From Oscillospiraceae bacterium (lineage in GTDB: Bacteria > Bacillota > Clostridia > Lachnospirales > Lachnospiraceae), in assembly GCA_021771715.1 (NCBI GenBank), contig JAETOO010000001.1, positions 248,001 to 312,000 of the forward strand: 64,000 nt of DNA, in the 5' to 3' direction. Both the position numbers and the translations under genes were made by a program. Positions 45,001-50,857 of the stretch are shown here, piece by piece. The notes beneath the pieces were generated by a model that worked only from the letters and a program-made list of their open reading frames with translations, was not told the origin of the DNA and did not search any database. Each line of letters begins with the position of its first letter. Position 1 is the first letter of the stretch.

Positions 45001-46876
45001 TTCCCGCATGGCTCAATCCCCCGGCCAGTCCAGCCAGCTCTGCCACACTCTGCGTGTACTCGAGCACACTGTCCGTCTCTGTCTCTGTTTCTGTCTCCGT
45101 CTCTGTCTCCGATTCCTCCTCCGCAATCCTATCCTCTGTCTCCGCAATTACATCCCCGTTCTCTGATTCCTTCTCTGAGTCAGCGGTCGGGTCTGTCTCC
45201 TCCGTCTCTTCTGTCGCGGCCTCCGGCTCCGGCTCTCCGCTCGGGTCTGTCTCCTCCGTCTCTTCTGTCGCAGCTTCCGTCTCCGGCTCTCCGCTCGGGT
45301 CTGTCTCCTCCGTCTCTTTTATCACGGTTTCCGGCTCCGGCTTCTCCGCAGGTGTCTCTCCAATCGTATCTGCCTCCGGCTTCTCCGCAGGTGTCTCTCC
45401 CATCATATCTGCCTCCGGCTTCTCCGCAGGTGTCTCTCCCGCCGTATCCGTGTCCGGCTTCTTTGCAGGCGTCTCCTCCGCTGCCTCCAGCACATCTACC
45501 TCGAAAGTCTCCATATGCAGTTCGTCGCCCACCTTGTAGTTGTGGACCAGAAATACCTTGCCTGCCGTCAGCGGCATGATCCTTGCTGTGTTCCCGCTGC
45601 CGTCCTCAATGCGGATAATCTCCTGGGCGTCAAGCGTCTGCCAGGAATGGTCGGTTCCTTCCGCACCCATCACCCAGTGCGCGACGCCGTCTGCCGCCAT
45701 CCTTACCGCCGTGAACTCCGGCGCTCCGGCAGACTCTCCCGCCACATCCGCAGATCCGGATTCCTCTGCCGCACTGTCAGACACAATCTCACCCTGTACA
45801 TCCTCAGGACCGGATTCTGCACCCACCGGCTCAGACTCCCCCTGCGTATCGGTGGACTCCGGGTCTACCGTCTGATCCGCAAAGCATTCCTGCGTGTGAG
45901 TATGCTCCTCTATCTCACAGATCAATGTCTTCGCATCTGCCGCCTCCTCCGCGGCCTGGAAACAGTCATCCGTATGTACATGTTCCAGCACCTGCATCTG
46001 ACCGCAGATCACATTGCCGTCCGCATCAAAACAGGTGTCCGTGTGCTCATGGAGCAGAACCTCCTCCTTCCCGCAGATCAGCTCCGGCTGGGCGGACTCG
46101 GCGGAGAATCCGCAGACCGGCTCCATAATCCAGGTGTAGCACTCGTCCGTATGCTGGTGCGCCGCCTCCCCATACGCGCAGACCAGCTCTCTGGTCGTCT
46201 CATAGCATTCTGCACCGTGTATATGTCCGTTATCCTCCTCTACTCCGCAGACCATAACGCCGTTCTCGTCAAAGCAGCTCTCATCATGCTTGTGACCCTC
46301 CAGCACAGGGCACACCAAAGTCTCCTTCTCCTCGTAACACTCGTCCGTGTGAACGTGACCTTCCGCGGCATACCCGCAGATCAGATCGCCCCGTTTCTGA
46401 CCGTAGCACGCTTCCGTGTGCGTATGAGCGCTCACCGAATCTGTCTTCGGACTGCTATAACAACTTTCATCGTGGATATGTACCTCTATTTCCGGCAATG
46501 GACACCAGAGCGTTCCATCCTCGTCATAGCACGAAGCATCGTGCTGATGAACCACAAAATCGCTGTATCCGCAGATCAGATCTCCGTTTTCATTCCGACA
46601 TGCTTCCGTGTGCTGGTGCAGCCCGAGGCGCTCCGGCGTACATACCGGCACAGTTTTTCCTGCACCATCTTCCAAAGCATAGCAATCTTCTGTGTGTATG
46701 TGCTCAATCTGCCCGCACTCCGTTCTCTTCTCCAGCGTCAGCGCCGGATGAGCCAGCATGCTGCCAGTGGCAACTACCACAGCACAAGCCAGTGCGCCGA
46801 CCCTCCTCCTCCAACTTCGGCGGCGGCGGTTCTGTACAAGAATCTCCGATATCGCTTGCAATCGTTTTTTCTGCAA
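39029..46876 (-). CDS. Giant LPXTG tip adhesin with Cys/His repeats and three VWA modules
   Basis: The 2615-residue protein has: an N-terminal signal peptide after a basic stretch (to about 45); twelve HxHxxxC repeats (about 52-345, for example GHVHTDECYEEKETLVCPV); a Pro/Glu/Thr-rich region (about 345-640) with 13-residue units; then three related modules, each opening with KTIDAFRDGxDNPDTT and a LYRLYLDV segment, a von Willebrand A domain and a Cna-like isopeptide domain (DTLSAYxxxYxxQPDYKV). The modules start near residues 655, 1255 and 1958. MIDAS motifs: degenerate VDCSDD in the first, LDNSGSM in the second, VDRSYSM in the third. The first VWA is split by repeat-rich insertions. Sorting signal LPATG at 2575-2579. 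The start is TTG with GGAGG 9 nt upstream. It is the first gene of the pilus operon and the likely tip protein. Confidence 0.93.
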   Translation of the reverse strand: MQKKRLQAISEILVQNRRRRSWRRRVGALACAVVVATGSMLAHPALTLEKRTECGQIEHIHTEDCYALEDGAGKTVPVCTPERLGLHQHTEACRNENGDLICGYSDFVVHQHDASCYDEDGTLWCPLPEIEVHIHDESCYSSPKTDSVSAHTHTEACYGQKRGDLICGYAAEGHVHTDECYEEKETLVCPVLEGHKHDESCFDENGVMVCGVEEDNGHIHGAECYETTRELVCAYGEAAHQHTDECYTWIMEPVCGFSAESAQPELICGKEEVLLHEHTDTCFDADGNVICGQMQVLEHVHTDDCFQAAEEAADAKTLICEIEEHTHTQECFADQTVDPESTDTQGESEPVGAESGPEDVQGEIVSDSAAEESGSADVAGESAGAPEFTAVRMAADGVAHWVMGAEGTDHSWQTLDAQEIIRIEDGSGNTARIMPLTAGKVFLVHNYKVGDELHMETFEVDVLEAAEETPAKKPDTDTAGETPAEKPEADMMGETPAEKPEADTIGETPAEKPEPETVIKETEETDPSGEPETEAATEETEETDPSGEPEPEAATEETEETDPTADSEKESENGDVIAETEDRIAEEESETETETETETETDSVLEYTQSVAELAGLAGGLSHAGIAGNLASLANRNQSAGAAISVPAASDPSLAHRRTIDAFGDGVDNPDTTVDDNTAEDHSNLYRQYLDVTGAAEPMDVLFVVDCSDDAVAGDGTAVGGTANGGTAGDGTADGGVAADGTAADGQAARLEAAEAYLKGEDGLAACILAQNAENRIAVCAIDGKAAGEESPAQLPAGITDPAAASNPAAAEPTVLPNVGMVQGLIALPNGVASPDPAALPDEGTVQDAEVQPEEGDVQDTVAQPEEGAVQDTVTLPDAGAVQDTAAQPSEGAAQNTAAQPDAEAVQDVAAPEPTGSPEAVASANQDASQNSGASLNQEAEDPASAPKPAVSEEPAVTEDSAATQGQAEAEKPAAQTGAAAVAGGTVLVDWTGEGLPEELSLAAAKEEREQASDGSAAIGRAEELFLADEVKENGHRKVVVFLDSDTLADVLDADRVNNVSYFDAAADDRESLTTWLQDLSMPEAVSITGRLSAYTELCDEQTDYKVTMEDAGGVVTVLYESGAVTDTGDGILKEVIFDEETRTVSALFCEDYRLQPGYRYTLSFNTTVSGQAYEEYCESGYPSQGDADTDYAENRTSSGQMGFYADDEAFVSYQVGGTSYSETYDKPVMQIAEMARVAALDTSVMYAGADLSDITLPHHKTIDAFRDQEDNPDTTLDDGVTDQSNLYRLYLDVAPPTIQKPMDLLLVLDNSGSMFKQQTESGKYRYESMNEALAQFIPKFLGACEENRISIVYFSGPAVQYSNSNYVDPDYTIGNYKNDAWTACNWTSDSSKAIGSLLTECKNAPSANTAGTNYAAGLNQAQEILGTATNSNVSMVFLSDGIPTHYIKTYRSSRPPYEEYLGRGGNGLTVEGQPEKWIKVAEANEKACKEPTQKAVESFKRSHPNLPIYSISFSSSMGSENANYALKAMIQNGGTYNHTESADGLLETLKQTMSVSVSNVSISDTLSAYADLYENQPDYKVTMKRASDGYTVTLYDGEKITDSGEGVLSSVGYDASSKTVSAIFRDDYVLQTGWTYTLSFNVIASQQAHNEFAEKGVVAYGDVVGAKDTDYGTNKTSSDQPGFHSNDSASLKYKVPGATDIIEDSYPYPVIQVKNTEVTVQKKWFEENNGTLTDVTAQKTDDSITFDLIQIGNQAKMTEAPGMVDLDVYYKYNERIYVYPFSHPVYQPLGSKVVQAGSQVIIKVTPANGATFEGLQIGDREIKKEELELNGSEYSYSTRVSGVSDIYILINKKPTGWSVDYEPIEPGEVLNQFGEPVVYGEYTIGSGDSWRKIISDLPASGTVDGKDIQYTYKVEEHGDSSYDTMYENNGGIKNGEIIIKNILKPKPSGGGTTDTPTIDHYKTIDAFRDGAENPDTNLDNNKDVDKTDLYRLYLDITGKTEPMDVLFVVDRSYSMDERDITINKQPNQQRLAAVQEFLGGNNGFIKYILSQNSANKIAVCSFSGMYPNWNATYQTDSTVIQNWISGELNSFSLSKPGTPWFDYRTNYCAGIRTANDMFQQVANDNNKKVMIFLSDGVPTLYLDKDKNWSRGGNGNYWNQRNVEDCKKYAMQTFDWFKQQNPNVIVYTIGLSADITTDSWRSSPEVLQYMATKGNGKFIGIEQDMDALRTELEAIFMPGNVTIRDTLSAYTEVYTDQPDYKVVMEPVEGTDGEKKTLYDSSKEQEDGSYITADGKGVIQSVTYNPETKTVTAKFADNYMLRPEYRYILSFNIKATPEAYMEYAGDRKAGEDGYNNTKGDSGTDYPGNKTSSDQAGFHSNEKASVTYTIRNRAMTEDYKHPVIQVSDCSLKVTKEWLDADGKPFTPTLPNQEIQFKLMQIANPVNIAADATTGGGEGTATGGMDDTTTGSGEGATAGGGQGTTAQNTPVVYGTYRICMKSEWSYTIEHLPLKGRKDGREVKYSYRVEEIPIEGYETTYKSDYNPTDTYAPDSYDKNGNVPDGEITITNTAKPSYELPATGGSGTTTLYTIGGLLTGIAGLLLLYNDKKRRKEGFAS
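43900..44460 (-). repeat. In-frame low-complexity repeats inside the first VWA domain of the tip protein
   Basis: Runs of 13- to 14-codon units such as QPEEGDVQDTV and QPSEGAAQNTA, plus GGTADG-type repeats, interrupt the first VWA domain. A similar block with EKPEADTIGETPA-type units lies at about 45170-45450 in the linker region. Confidence 0.8.
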
Positions 46877-46956
46877 TTCGAATGCCTCCTATCTCAATTC
46901 ACATGTTCTACTCATTCAAAGAATCAACTGCGAAACAACAACTTCCAGCTCAATCG

Positions 46957-46985
46957 AAAAAAGAGCAGCGGATCCTGCTCCTTCT
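46957..46985 (-). terminator. Intrinsic-terminator-like hairpin in the pilus operon leader
   Basis: On the minus strand GAGCAG, loop GATCCG, CTGCTC is followed at once by TTTTTT (46957-46980); the stem can extend through five A/G residues pairing with the T-run to 46985. It lies 80 bp upstream of the tip gene start and downstream of the invertible segment, so any transcript from the switch must read through it. Confidence 0.6.
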
Positions 46986-47071
46986 GCTCAAGACTCTTCT
47001 TCCACAACGACAGCGGAATCATTTTACAGACCGTGCCGTGCTTCTATTACATCCCTGATGCAGCTGCTGGT

Positions 47072-47094
47072 ACATAGTTCCCACTATGTAGTAA
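47072..47094 (+). repeat. Left inverted repeat / recombination site
   Basis: A 23-bp site with perfect internal dyad ACATAGT-TCCC-ACTATGT. It matches the right site in inverse orientation at 21 of 23 positions. Confidence 0.85.
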
Positions 47095-47276
47095 ATCGCC
47101 TGACTCAGAGAGCTTCCAATCTGAAAAAATAGGCGATTTGTTCACATACAGCTGCACTCTCAGCATCTTTTTCTAAAAAAAAATACTCTGAGGGTGTACT
47201 TATTCTGCCCACTTTCAGCCCTGTTCTGCTTGCAAAAAAATATTGCCTCTAATCGTGTCATTTTTTTCAGAGGTAC

Positions 47277-47305
47277 TTGTTTTTTTGCATTCTTTGTGAT
47301 AAAAT
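47277..47305 (+). promoter_or_regulatory. Promoter inside the invertible segment
   Basis: TTGTTT (47277-47282), 17 bp, TAAAAT (47300-47305) on the plus strand. It is the only convincing promoter in the segment; no equally good one was found on the minus strand. Confidence 0.6.
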
Positions 47306-47348
47306 TCTAGTACGTATGGATTGAATATGTATATTTGTAGAAAACGGA

Positions 47349-47371
47349 TTACAACATAGTGGGAATTATGT
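47349..47371 (-). repeat. Right inverted repeat / recombination site
   Basis: A 23-bp site containing ACATAGTGGGAA, the reverse complement of the left-site core, with internal dyad ACATA..TATGT. It lies 19 bp from the stop codon of the recombinase gene. Confidence 0.85.
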
Positions 47372-47390
47372 TGTTTTTTTATTGCATTCA

Positions 47391-48230
47391 CTATACCACC
47401 AGCCCAAGACGCTCAATTTTCTCCCGGTGTTCCGTGCCGGTAGACATAATATAGATACGAGTGGTATCTATGCTGCTGTGCCCCAGAATATCGGCGAGCT
47501 TGGCGATATCCTTCTCGAACCCGTAAAACGTCCGGGCGAACAGCTTGCGCAGATTGTGAGGAAAGACCTTGCTGGCCCGGACGCCTGCTTCCTCACAGAG
47601 CTGTTTCATCTGAGCCCAGATGTTGCTCCGATTCAGGGGCTTGCCGTTGCGGGTGATGAAGACTGCGCCGGATTGAATGCTGTTTTTCCGGGCGTAGTCC
47701 AGCAGCCTCTTTTGGAGCTTTTTGGGCAGCAGAATCGTCCGGGTTTTTGCCTTGCAGTTCACAGTCACTTCTCCGTGTCTTACAGCTTCCACCGTAAAAT
47801 AGCGCAGTTCAGAGACACGAATTCCCGTCCCGCAGATCGTCTCCATGATGAGGCGCAGCTGCGGTTTTTCCTTTGCCGCTTCCAGCAGGCGCAGATACTC
47901 TGCCTTCGTCAGCTCCTTCTCCTCGGCACAGTAGATCTGCCGCTGCTGGCGGATGGCTTTCACCCTGCAGTCCGGGCGGCCCAGATACTCCAACAGACTG
48001 TTGACGCTGACCAGCATAGAATTGATGGAGCGGACCGCATACTGCCGCTCGATCAGCTGCTGCTTGTAGGCCATAACCAGCTCCTTCGTCAGCGCTGCCG
48101 ATCCGACAAACGCAAAGAAAGCACGGACATCCCGGAGATATTTCTCCACGGTTGCCGTGCTCTTTTCTTCCTGAATCAGTTTTCGGCGGTAATCGCCGAT
48201 CCGTTCTTCTGTTATGATTCTTTCTTTCAT
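47391..48230 (-). CDS. Tyrosine recombinase (probable invertase of the pilus switch)
   Basis: The 279-residue protein has the SAM-like core-binding domain (about 15-85) and the catalytic domain with R138 (GTGIRVSEL), H225 and R228 (HNLRK), H251 (LGHSS) and Y260 (RIYIM): the complete RHRHY set. Its size and lack of an extended N-terminal arm-binding domain fit XerC/D-like or FimB-like invertases rather than phage integrases. AGGAGGG precedes the ATG. Its gene stops 20 bp from one of two inverted sites that bracket the predicted invertible promoter, so it is the obvious candidate to act on them. This link is inferred from position and site structure. Confidence 0.9.
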   Translation of the reverse strand: MKERIITEERIGDYRRKLIQEEKSTATVEKYLRDVRAFFAFVGSAALTKELVMAYKQQLIERQYAVRSINSMLVSVNSLLEYLGRPDCRVKAIRQQRQIYCAEEKELTKAEYLRLLEAAKEKPQLRLIMETICGTGIRVSELRYFTVEAVRHGEVTVNCKAKTRTILLPKKLQKRLLDYARKNSIQSGAVFITRNGKPLNRSNIWAQMKQLCEEAGVRASKVFPHNLRKLFARTFYGFEKDIAKLADILGHSSIDTTRIYIMSTGTEHREKIERLGLVV

Positions 48231-48345
48231 ATAAAATCCCTCCTGATCGTTGAATTGGTCTTTTCTTATTGTACCCCAATTCGTGTGCTATTTGCACAGG
48301 ACAAAGGAAGGGAAACAAAAATCTGTGATGCTCTGTCTATTTCAT
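48231..48345. other. Spacer before HipA-like gene end
   Basis: On the minus strand TACAAT (about 48273-48278) with a weak TGCAAA 17 bp upstream could serve the recombinase. Nothing else is seen. Confidence 0.3.
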
Positions 48346-49605
48346 TTACGTATAGCAGACGCCGAATGCAGGTCTCATCTCTTCGATCTGTCCACGGGAT
48401 AAACCATACTTTGACGCAAACGCTACCCAGTTATTTTTAACAATTGTTGTAAGCTCCTTCGCACAATTTTTCGCCTCCGTTTCCGGGATTCCGAAACGAG
48501 GCGCTATTCGCACTGCGAGATCAATCGAAATACGGTTGTCCTCTTCATCTACAAGGAGGGACAATTCATCACCATACGGAACCGGATTCACATCATACAG
48601 CGGCGAAAGAATCCACCCCTTTTTCGTGAGCAAAAACGCGTGATTGCGCAGGTGATCGTCTGTGTTCGTCACCGCCATATTAAATACGATCCGCTTCCAG
48701 AGCTCTGCCAGATCCGATTTTGGCTTTGCTCCGTTTGCTTTGATGAATCCTGCGATATCCAGATAGCTTGTACCGTCTGCCGCTGAAGCTCCGTCTGTTT
48801 TTCCCAGCAGTGTCATGGCAGAAGCAAAATGAACTCTTCTTTCTCCATCACGGTCAAATCGCTTTACCAAAAACGTACTTCCAAGCCTGGAAAATTTTTC
48901 AAGTCTGGACTCCGGCACGTTCAGCCCGCACAGCCTTGCGAGATCATGAACCACTTTTTCCCACGCACCAGTATCATTTTCATCATTCTTTGACGGAAAT
49001 TTCGCAATCCAAAGCTGACCCTTTGTATCAACGACGGTTGCTTTCGGCCTTGCCCCGCCAAGAGATGAACCTGGTCTGATCAGTTGATTCAGCCACTTTT
49101 CGGAAAGTCCACTCTCATTCTTTTCAAAATTTCTAGATGCTTCCTCTAATATGCGAAGCTGAGCCCAGGGAGGTACCGCTGTCTCTTTATCATCAGACAT
49201 GAATGGTCCGTCTGGATCTTCTTTGAAACGGATTCCACCCATTCTTGTTCTGTCGTAAACTCCCAACAGATAGTCGCTGTCATACAATTTTCTCGGCTTC
49301 CGACCATCCTTTTCAGCGAGCATACGCTCTCGCCTATTCATAAGGACGCGGCCCCAGCGGTCCGGCGACGCATCGGCAAATAGCCCAAATATTTTTTTCC
49401 CGGACGGGAACTGCCTTCCCCTAAATGCCATAAGTTCCGGATCAAGACCTACGGAGAACGGATTTTTTTTCAGCCAGTCTTCATCGTATTCGAAAGAATA
49501 ACTTTCTCCCCCTTTTATGACGCTCACATAAAGATTCCCAAGCAGCACCGGTGTGTTGAAACTGAAATCATCATACACATAGATTTTTTTCTGACCTTCG
49601 GACAT
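48346..49605 (-). CDS. HipA-like serine/threonine kinase
   Basis: The 419-residue protein has the HipA N-terminal subdomain with FADASPDRWGRVLMNRR (about 75-91), the phosphate-loop motif GSSLGGARPKATV (about 183-195), and the catalytic NTDDHLRNHAFLL (about 315-327) followed by SPLYDVNPVPY (about 333-343), all typical of HipA kinases. In Escherichia coli HipA phosphorylates glutamyl-tRNA synthetase and induces dormancy; HipB neutralises it. The start overlaps the stop codon of the hipB-like gene by one base, so both are made from one transcript. Confidence 0.9.
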   Translation of the reverse strand: MSEGQKKIYVYDDFSFNTPVLLGNLYVSVIKGGESYSFEYDEDWLKKNPFSVGLDPELMAFRGRQFPSGKKIFGLFADASPDRWGRVLMNRRERMLAEKDGRKPRKLYDSDYLLGVYDRTRMGGIRFKEDPDGPFMSDDKETAVPPWAQLRILEEASRNFEKNESGLSEKWLNQLIRPGSSLGGARPKATVVDTKGQLWIAKFPSKNDENDTGAWEKVVHDLARLCGLNVPESRLEKFSRLGSTFLVKRFDRDGERRVHFASAMTLLGKTDGASAADGTSYLDIAGFIKANGAKPKSDLAELWKRIVFNMAVTNTDDHLRNHAFLLTKKGWILSPLYDVNPVPYGDELSLLVDEEDNRISIDLAVRIAPRFGIPETEAKNCAKELTTIVKNNWVAFASKYGLSRGQIEEMRPAFGVCYT

Positions 49606-49931
49606 TACTCCTTCCTCCTTGTCGCGCGCTTTCTCGTCATTAGCTGCAAATCCTGCATTTTTCTTCCCATTGCGTCATCCTTCGCTACCAGGAGAAGATC
49701 TCTATCCATATTACTGAGTGCATGCAAAACGGCAGCATAGATTCCCATAGCAACCGCCGGATTCCCCGACTCGACCTTCCAAAGAGACGCACGGCTGATT
49801 CCGGCACGTTCCGCTACCAATTCGGCCGGAAGATCACGCCTCAGCCTGGCCAGCTTGATCTGTTCCCCCATAGTCCTTAGAATCTCTTCTGTTGACGGTA
49901 CGATATTATACGCCGCTTTTTTCATTTTCAT
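49605..49931 (-). CDS. HipB-like antitoxin, Xre-type helix-turn-helix
   Basis: The 108-residue protein has an Xre-type helix-turn-helix at about residues 20-75 (IKLARLRRDLPAELVAERAG, then ISRASLWKVESGNPAVAMG). It is the first gene of the hipBA-like operon and would bind and inhibit the kinase and repress its own promoter, which has perfect consensus -35 and -10 elements at 49962-49990. No ribosome binding site of note is visible at the start. Confidence 0.87.
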   Translation of the reverse strand: MKMKKAAYNIVPSTEEILRTMGEQIKLARLRRDLPAELVAERAGISRASLWKVESGNPAVAMGIYAAVLHALSNMDRDLLLVAKDDAMGRKMQDLQLMTRKRATRRKE

Positions 49932-49961
49932 TCACCATCTCTCTGCCGTTTTACGTTTTTT

Positions 49962-49990
49962 ATTATATACATTAACTATGTTTATGTCAA
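49962..49990 (-). promoter_or_regulatory. Perfect-consensus promoter of the hipBA-like operon
   Basis: On the minus strand TTGACA (49985-49990), exactly 17 bp, TATAAT (49962-49967). TAATGTAT occurs twice around it (spacing about 34 bp), a possible HipB operator. A full consensus promoter with a linked repressor fits an autoregulated toxin-antitoxin locus. Confidence 0.85.
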
Positions 49991-50075
49991 TAATTGAATA
50001 CATTATAAAAGTCAGAAACCACGCATCCAAGCTGCGTGGCTCCTGACCCTTTCCGGAAATCAAATTCCCCCATTT

Positions 50076-50669
50076 TTAAGCCTCGTTCTGCGCCGCGGCG
50101 CTGCCGCGCGTATTGTACTCGTTCATGACGCGCTCCGCGTCCTCGGTCAGAAGCGCGGCCGCTGCCTGTCCGGCGCGGTCAAAGGCCTCCGCCATCTGCT
50201 CCTGCTCGCCCTTTGAAAAATGGCCCAGTACGTAGTCGGCGAGATCCCAGCCGGACGGCTTCTCGCCCACGCCGACCTTGACGCGCAGGAAATTCTGCGT
50301 GCCAAGGTGCGCGATGATGCTCTTGATCCCGTTGTGGCCACCTGCGCTGCCCTTCTTGCGGATGCGCAGCTGCCCCGGCGCCAGGCTGACATCGTCATAG
50401 ATCACGATCAGCTCCGTCTCCGGATCGATCTTGTAAAAATCGCACGCCGCGCGCAGGCTCTCGCCGCTCGCGTTCATGTACGTCTGCGGCTTCACAAGCA
50501 GCACCTTCTGCCCCTCGATATAGCCGCTGCCTGTCAGCGCATGAAATTTCTTCGTGTCAATCTCAATCCGATACCGGTCCGCGAGGCGATCCAGCGAGCA
50601 AAAGCCCGCGTTGTGCCGCGTATTCGCGTACTCCCGGCCCGGATTTCCAAGTCCTGCTATGATGTACAT
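50076..50669 (-). CDS. pth: Peptidyl-tRNA hydrolase
   Basis: The 197-residue protein begins MYIIAGLGNPGREYANTRHN with the catalytic His of NTRHNAGF (about 18-25), and contains YDDVSLAPGQLRIR with the conserved Asp (about 92-105) and GGHNGIKSI (about 110-118). It frees tRNA from peptidyl-tRNA that drops off ribosomes. The ATG at 50669 has GGGAG upstream; a 17-residue longer frame lacks support. Downstream (leftward) one would expect mfd, but the accessory island starts here. Confidence 0.96.
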   Translation of the reverse strand: MYIIAGLGNPGREYANTRHNAGFCSLDRLADRYRIEIDTKKFHALTGSGYIEGQKVLLVKPQTYMNASGESLRAACDFYKIDPETELIVIYDDVSLAPGQLRIRKKGSAGGHNGIKSIIAHLGTQNFLRVKVGVGEKPSGWDLADYVLGHFSKGEQEQMAEAFDRAGQAAAALLTEDAERVMNEYNTRGSAAAQNEA

Positions 50670-50787
50670 CTCTGTTCTCCCCGTGCAAGTTCTATTGTAA
50701 CAGTTCAGCCCAAATGCCATGCAAGCCGCAGATCTACGCTCCGCCCCGGTCGCTCCAAACGAATCCCAAACTCAGCACCGCTCATTC

Positions 50788-50844
50788 AAAAACGGGAAGA
50801 TCGTCCATAACCAGCAAGCTTGCATGGTCTGTCTTCCCATTTTT
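50788..50844 (-). terminator. Intrinsic terminator after murF
   Basis: On the minus strand a stem of AATGGGAAGA pairing with TCTTCCCGTTTTT (50788-50800 and 50831-50844) encloses a palindromic GCAAGCTTGC. The T-run follows the stem in the direction of murF transcription. Confidence 0.75.
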
Positions 50845-50857
50845 GTACATGGCTGAA

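Larger units (their letters stand above)
47072..47371. mobile_element. Predicted invertible promoter segment (phase switch) of the pilus operon
   Basis: Left site 47072-47094 and right site 47349-47371 are inverted copies, identical at 21 of 23 positions, with core TTCCCACTATGT. Each site has its own dyad (ACATAGT..ACTATGT at the left), as expected for two recombinase half-sites around a spacer. The 254 bp between carry a promoter (47277-47305) now pointing rightward, away from the pilus genes. Flipping would place it on the minus strand with its -10 near 47138-47143, about 260 bp before the tip gene. A tyrosine recombinase gene ends 20 bp to the right. A 9-bp dyad AAATCGCCT/AGGCGATTT also lies at the left end inside the segment. 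Confidence 0.8.

Noticed and set aside
47095-47348. A minus-strand promoter in the present orientation of the invertible segment
   Set aside because: Only weak -10-like sequences without matching -35 elements were found, so the present state is read as OFF.
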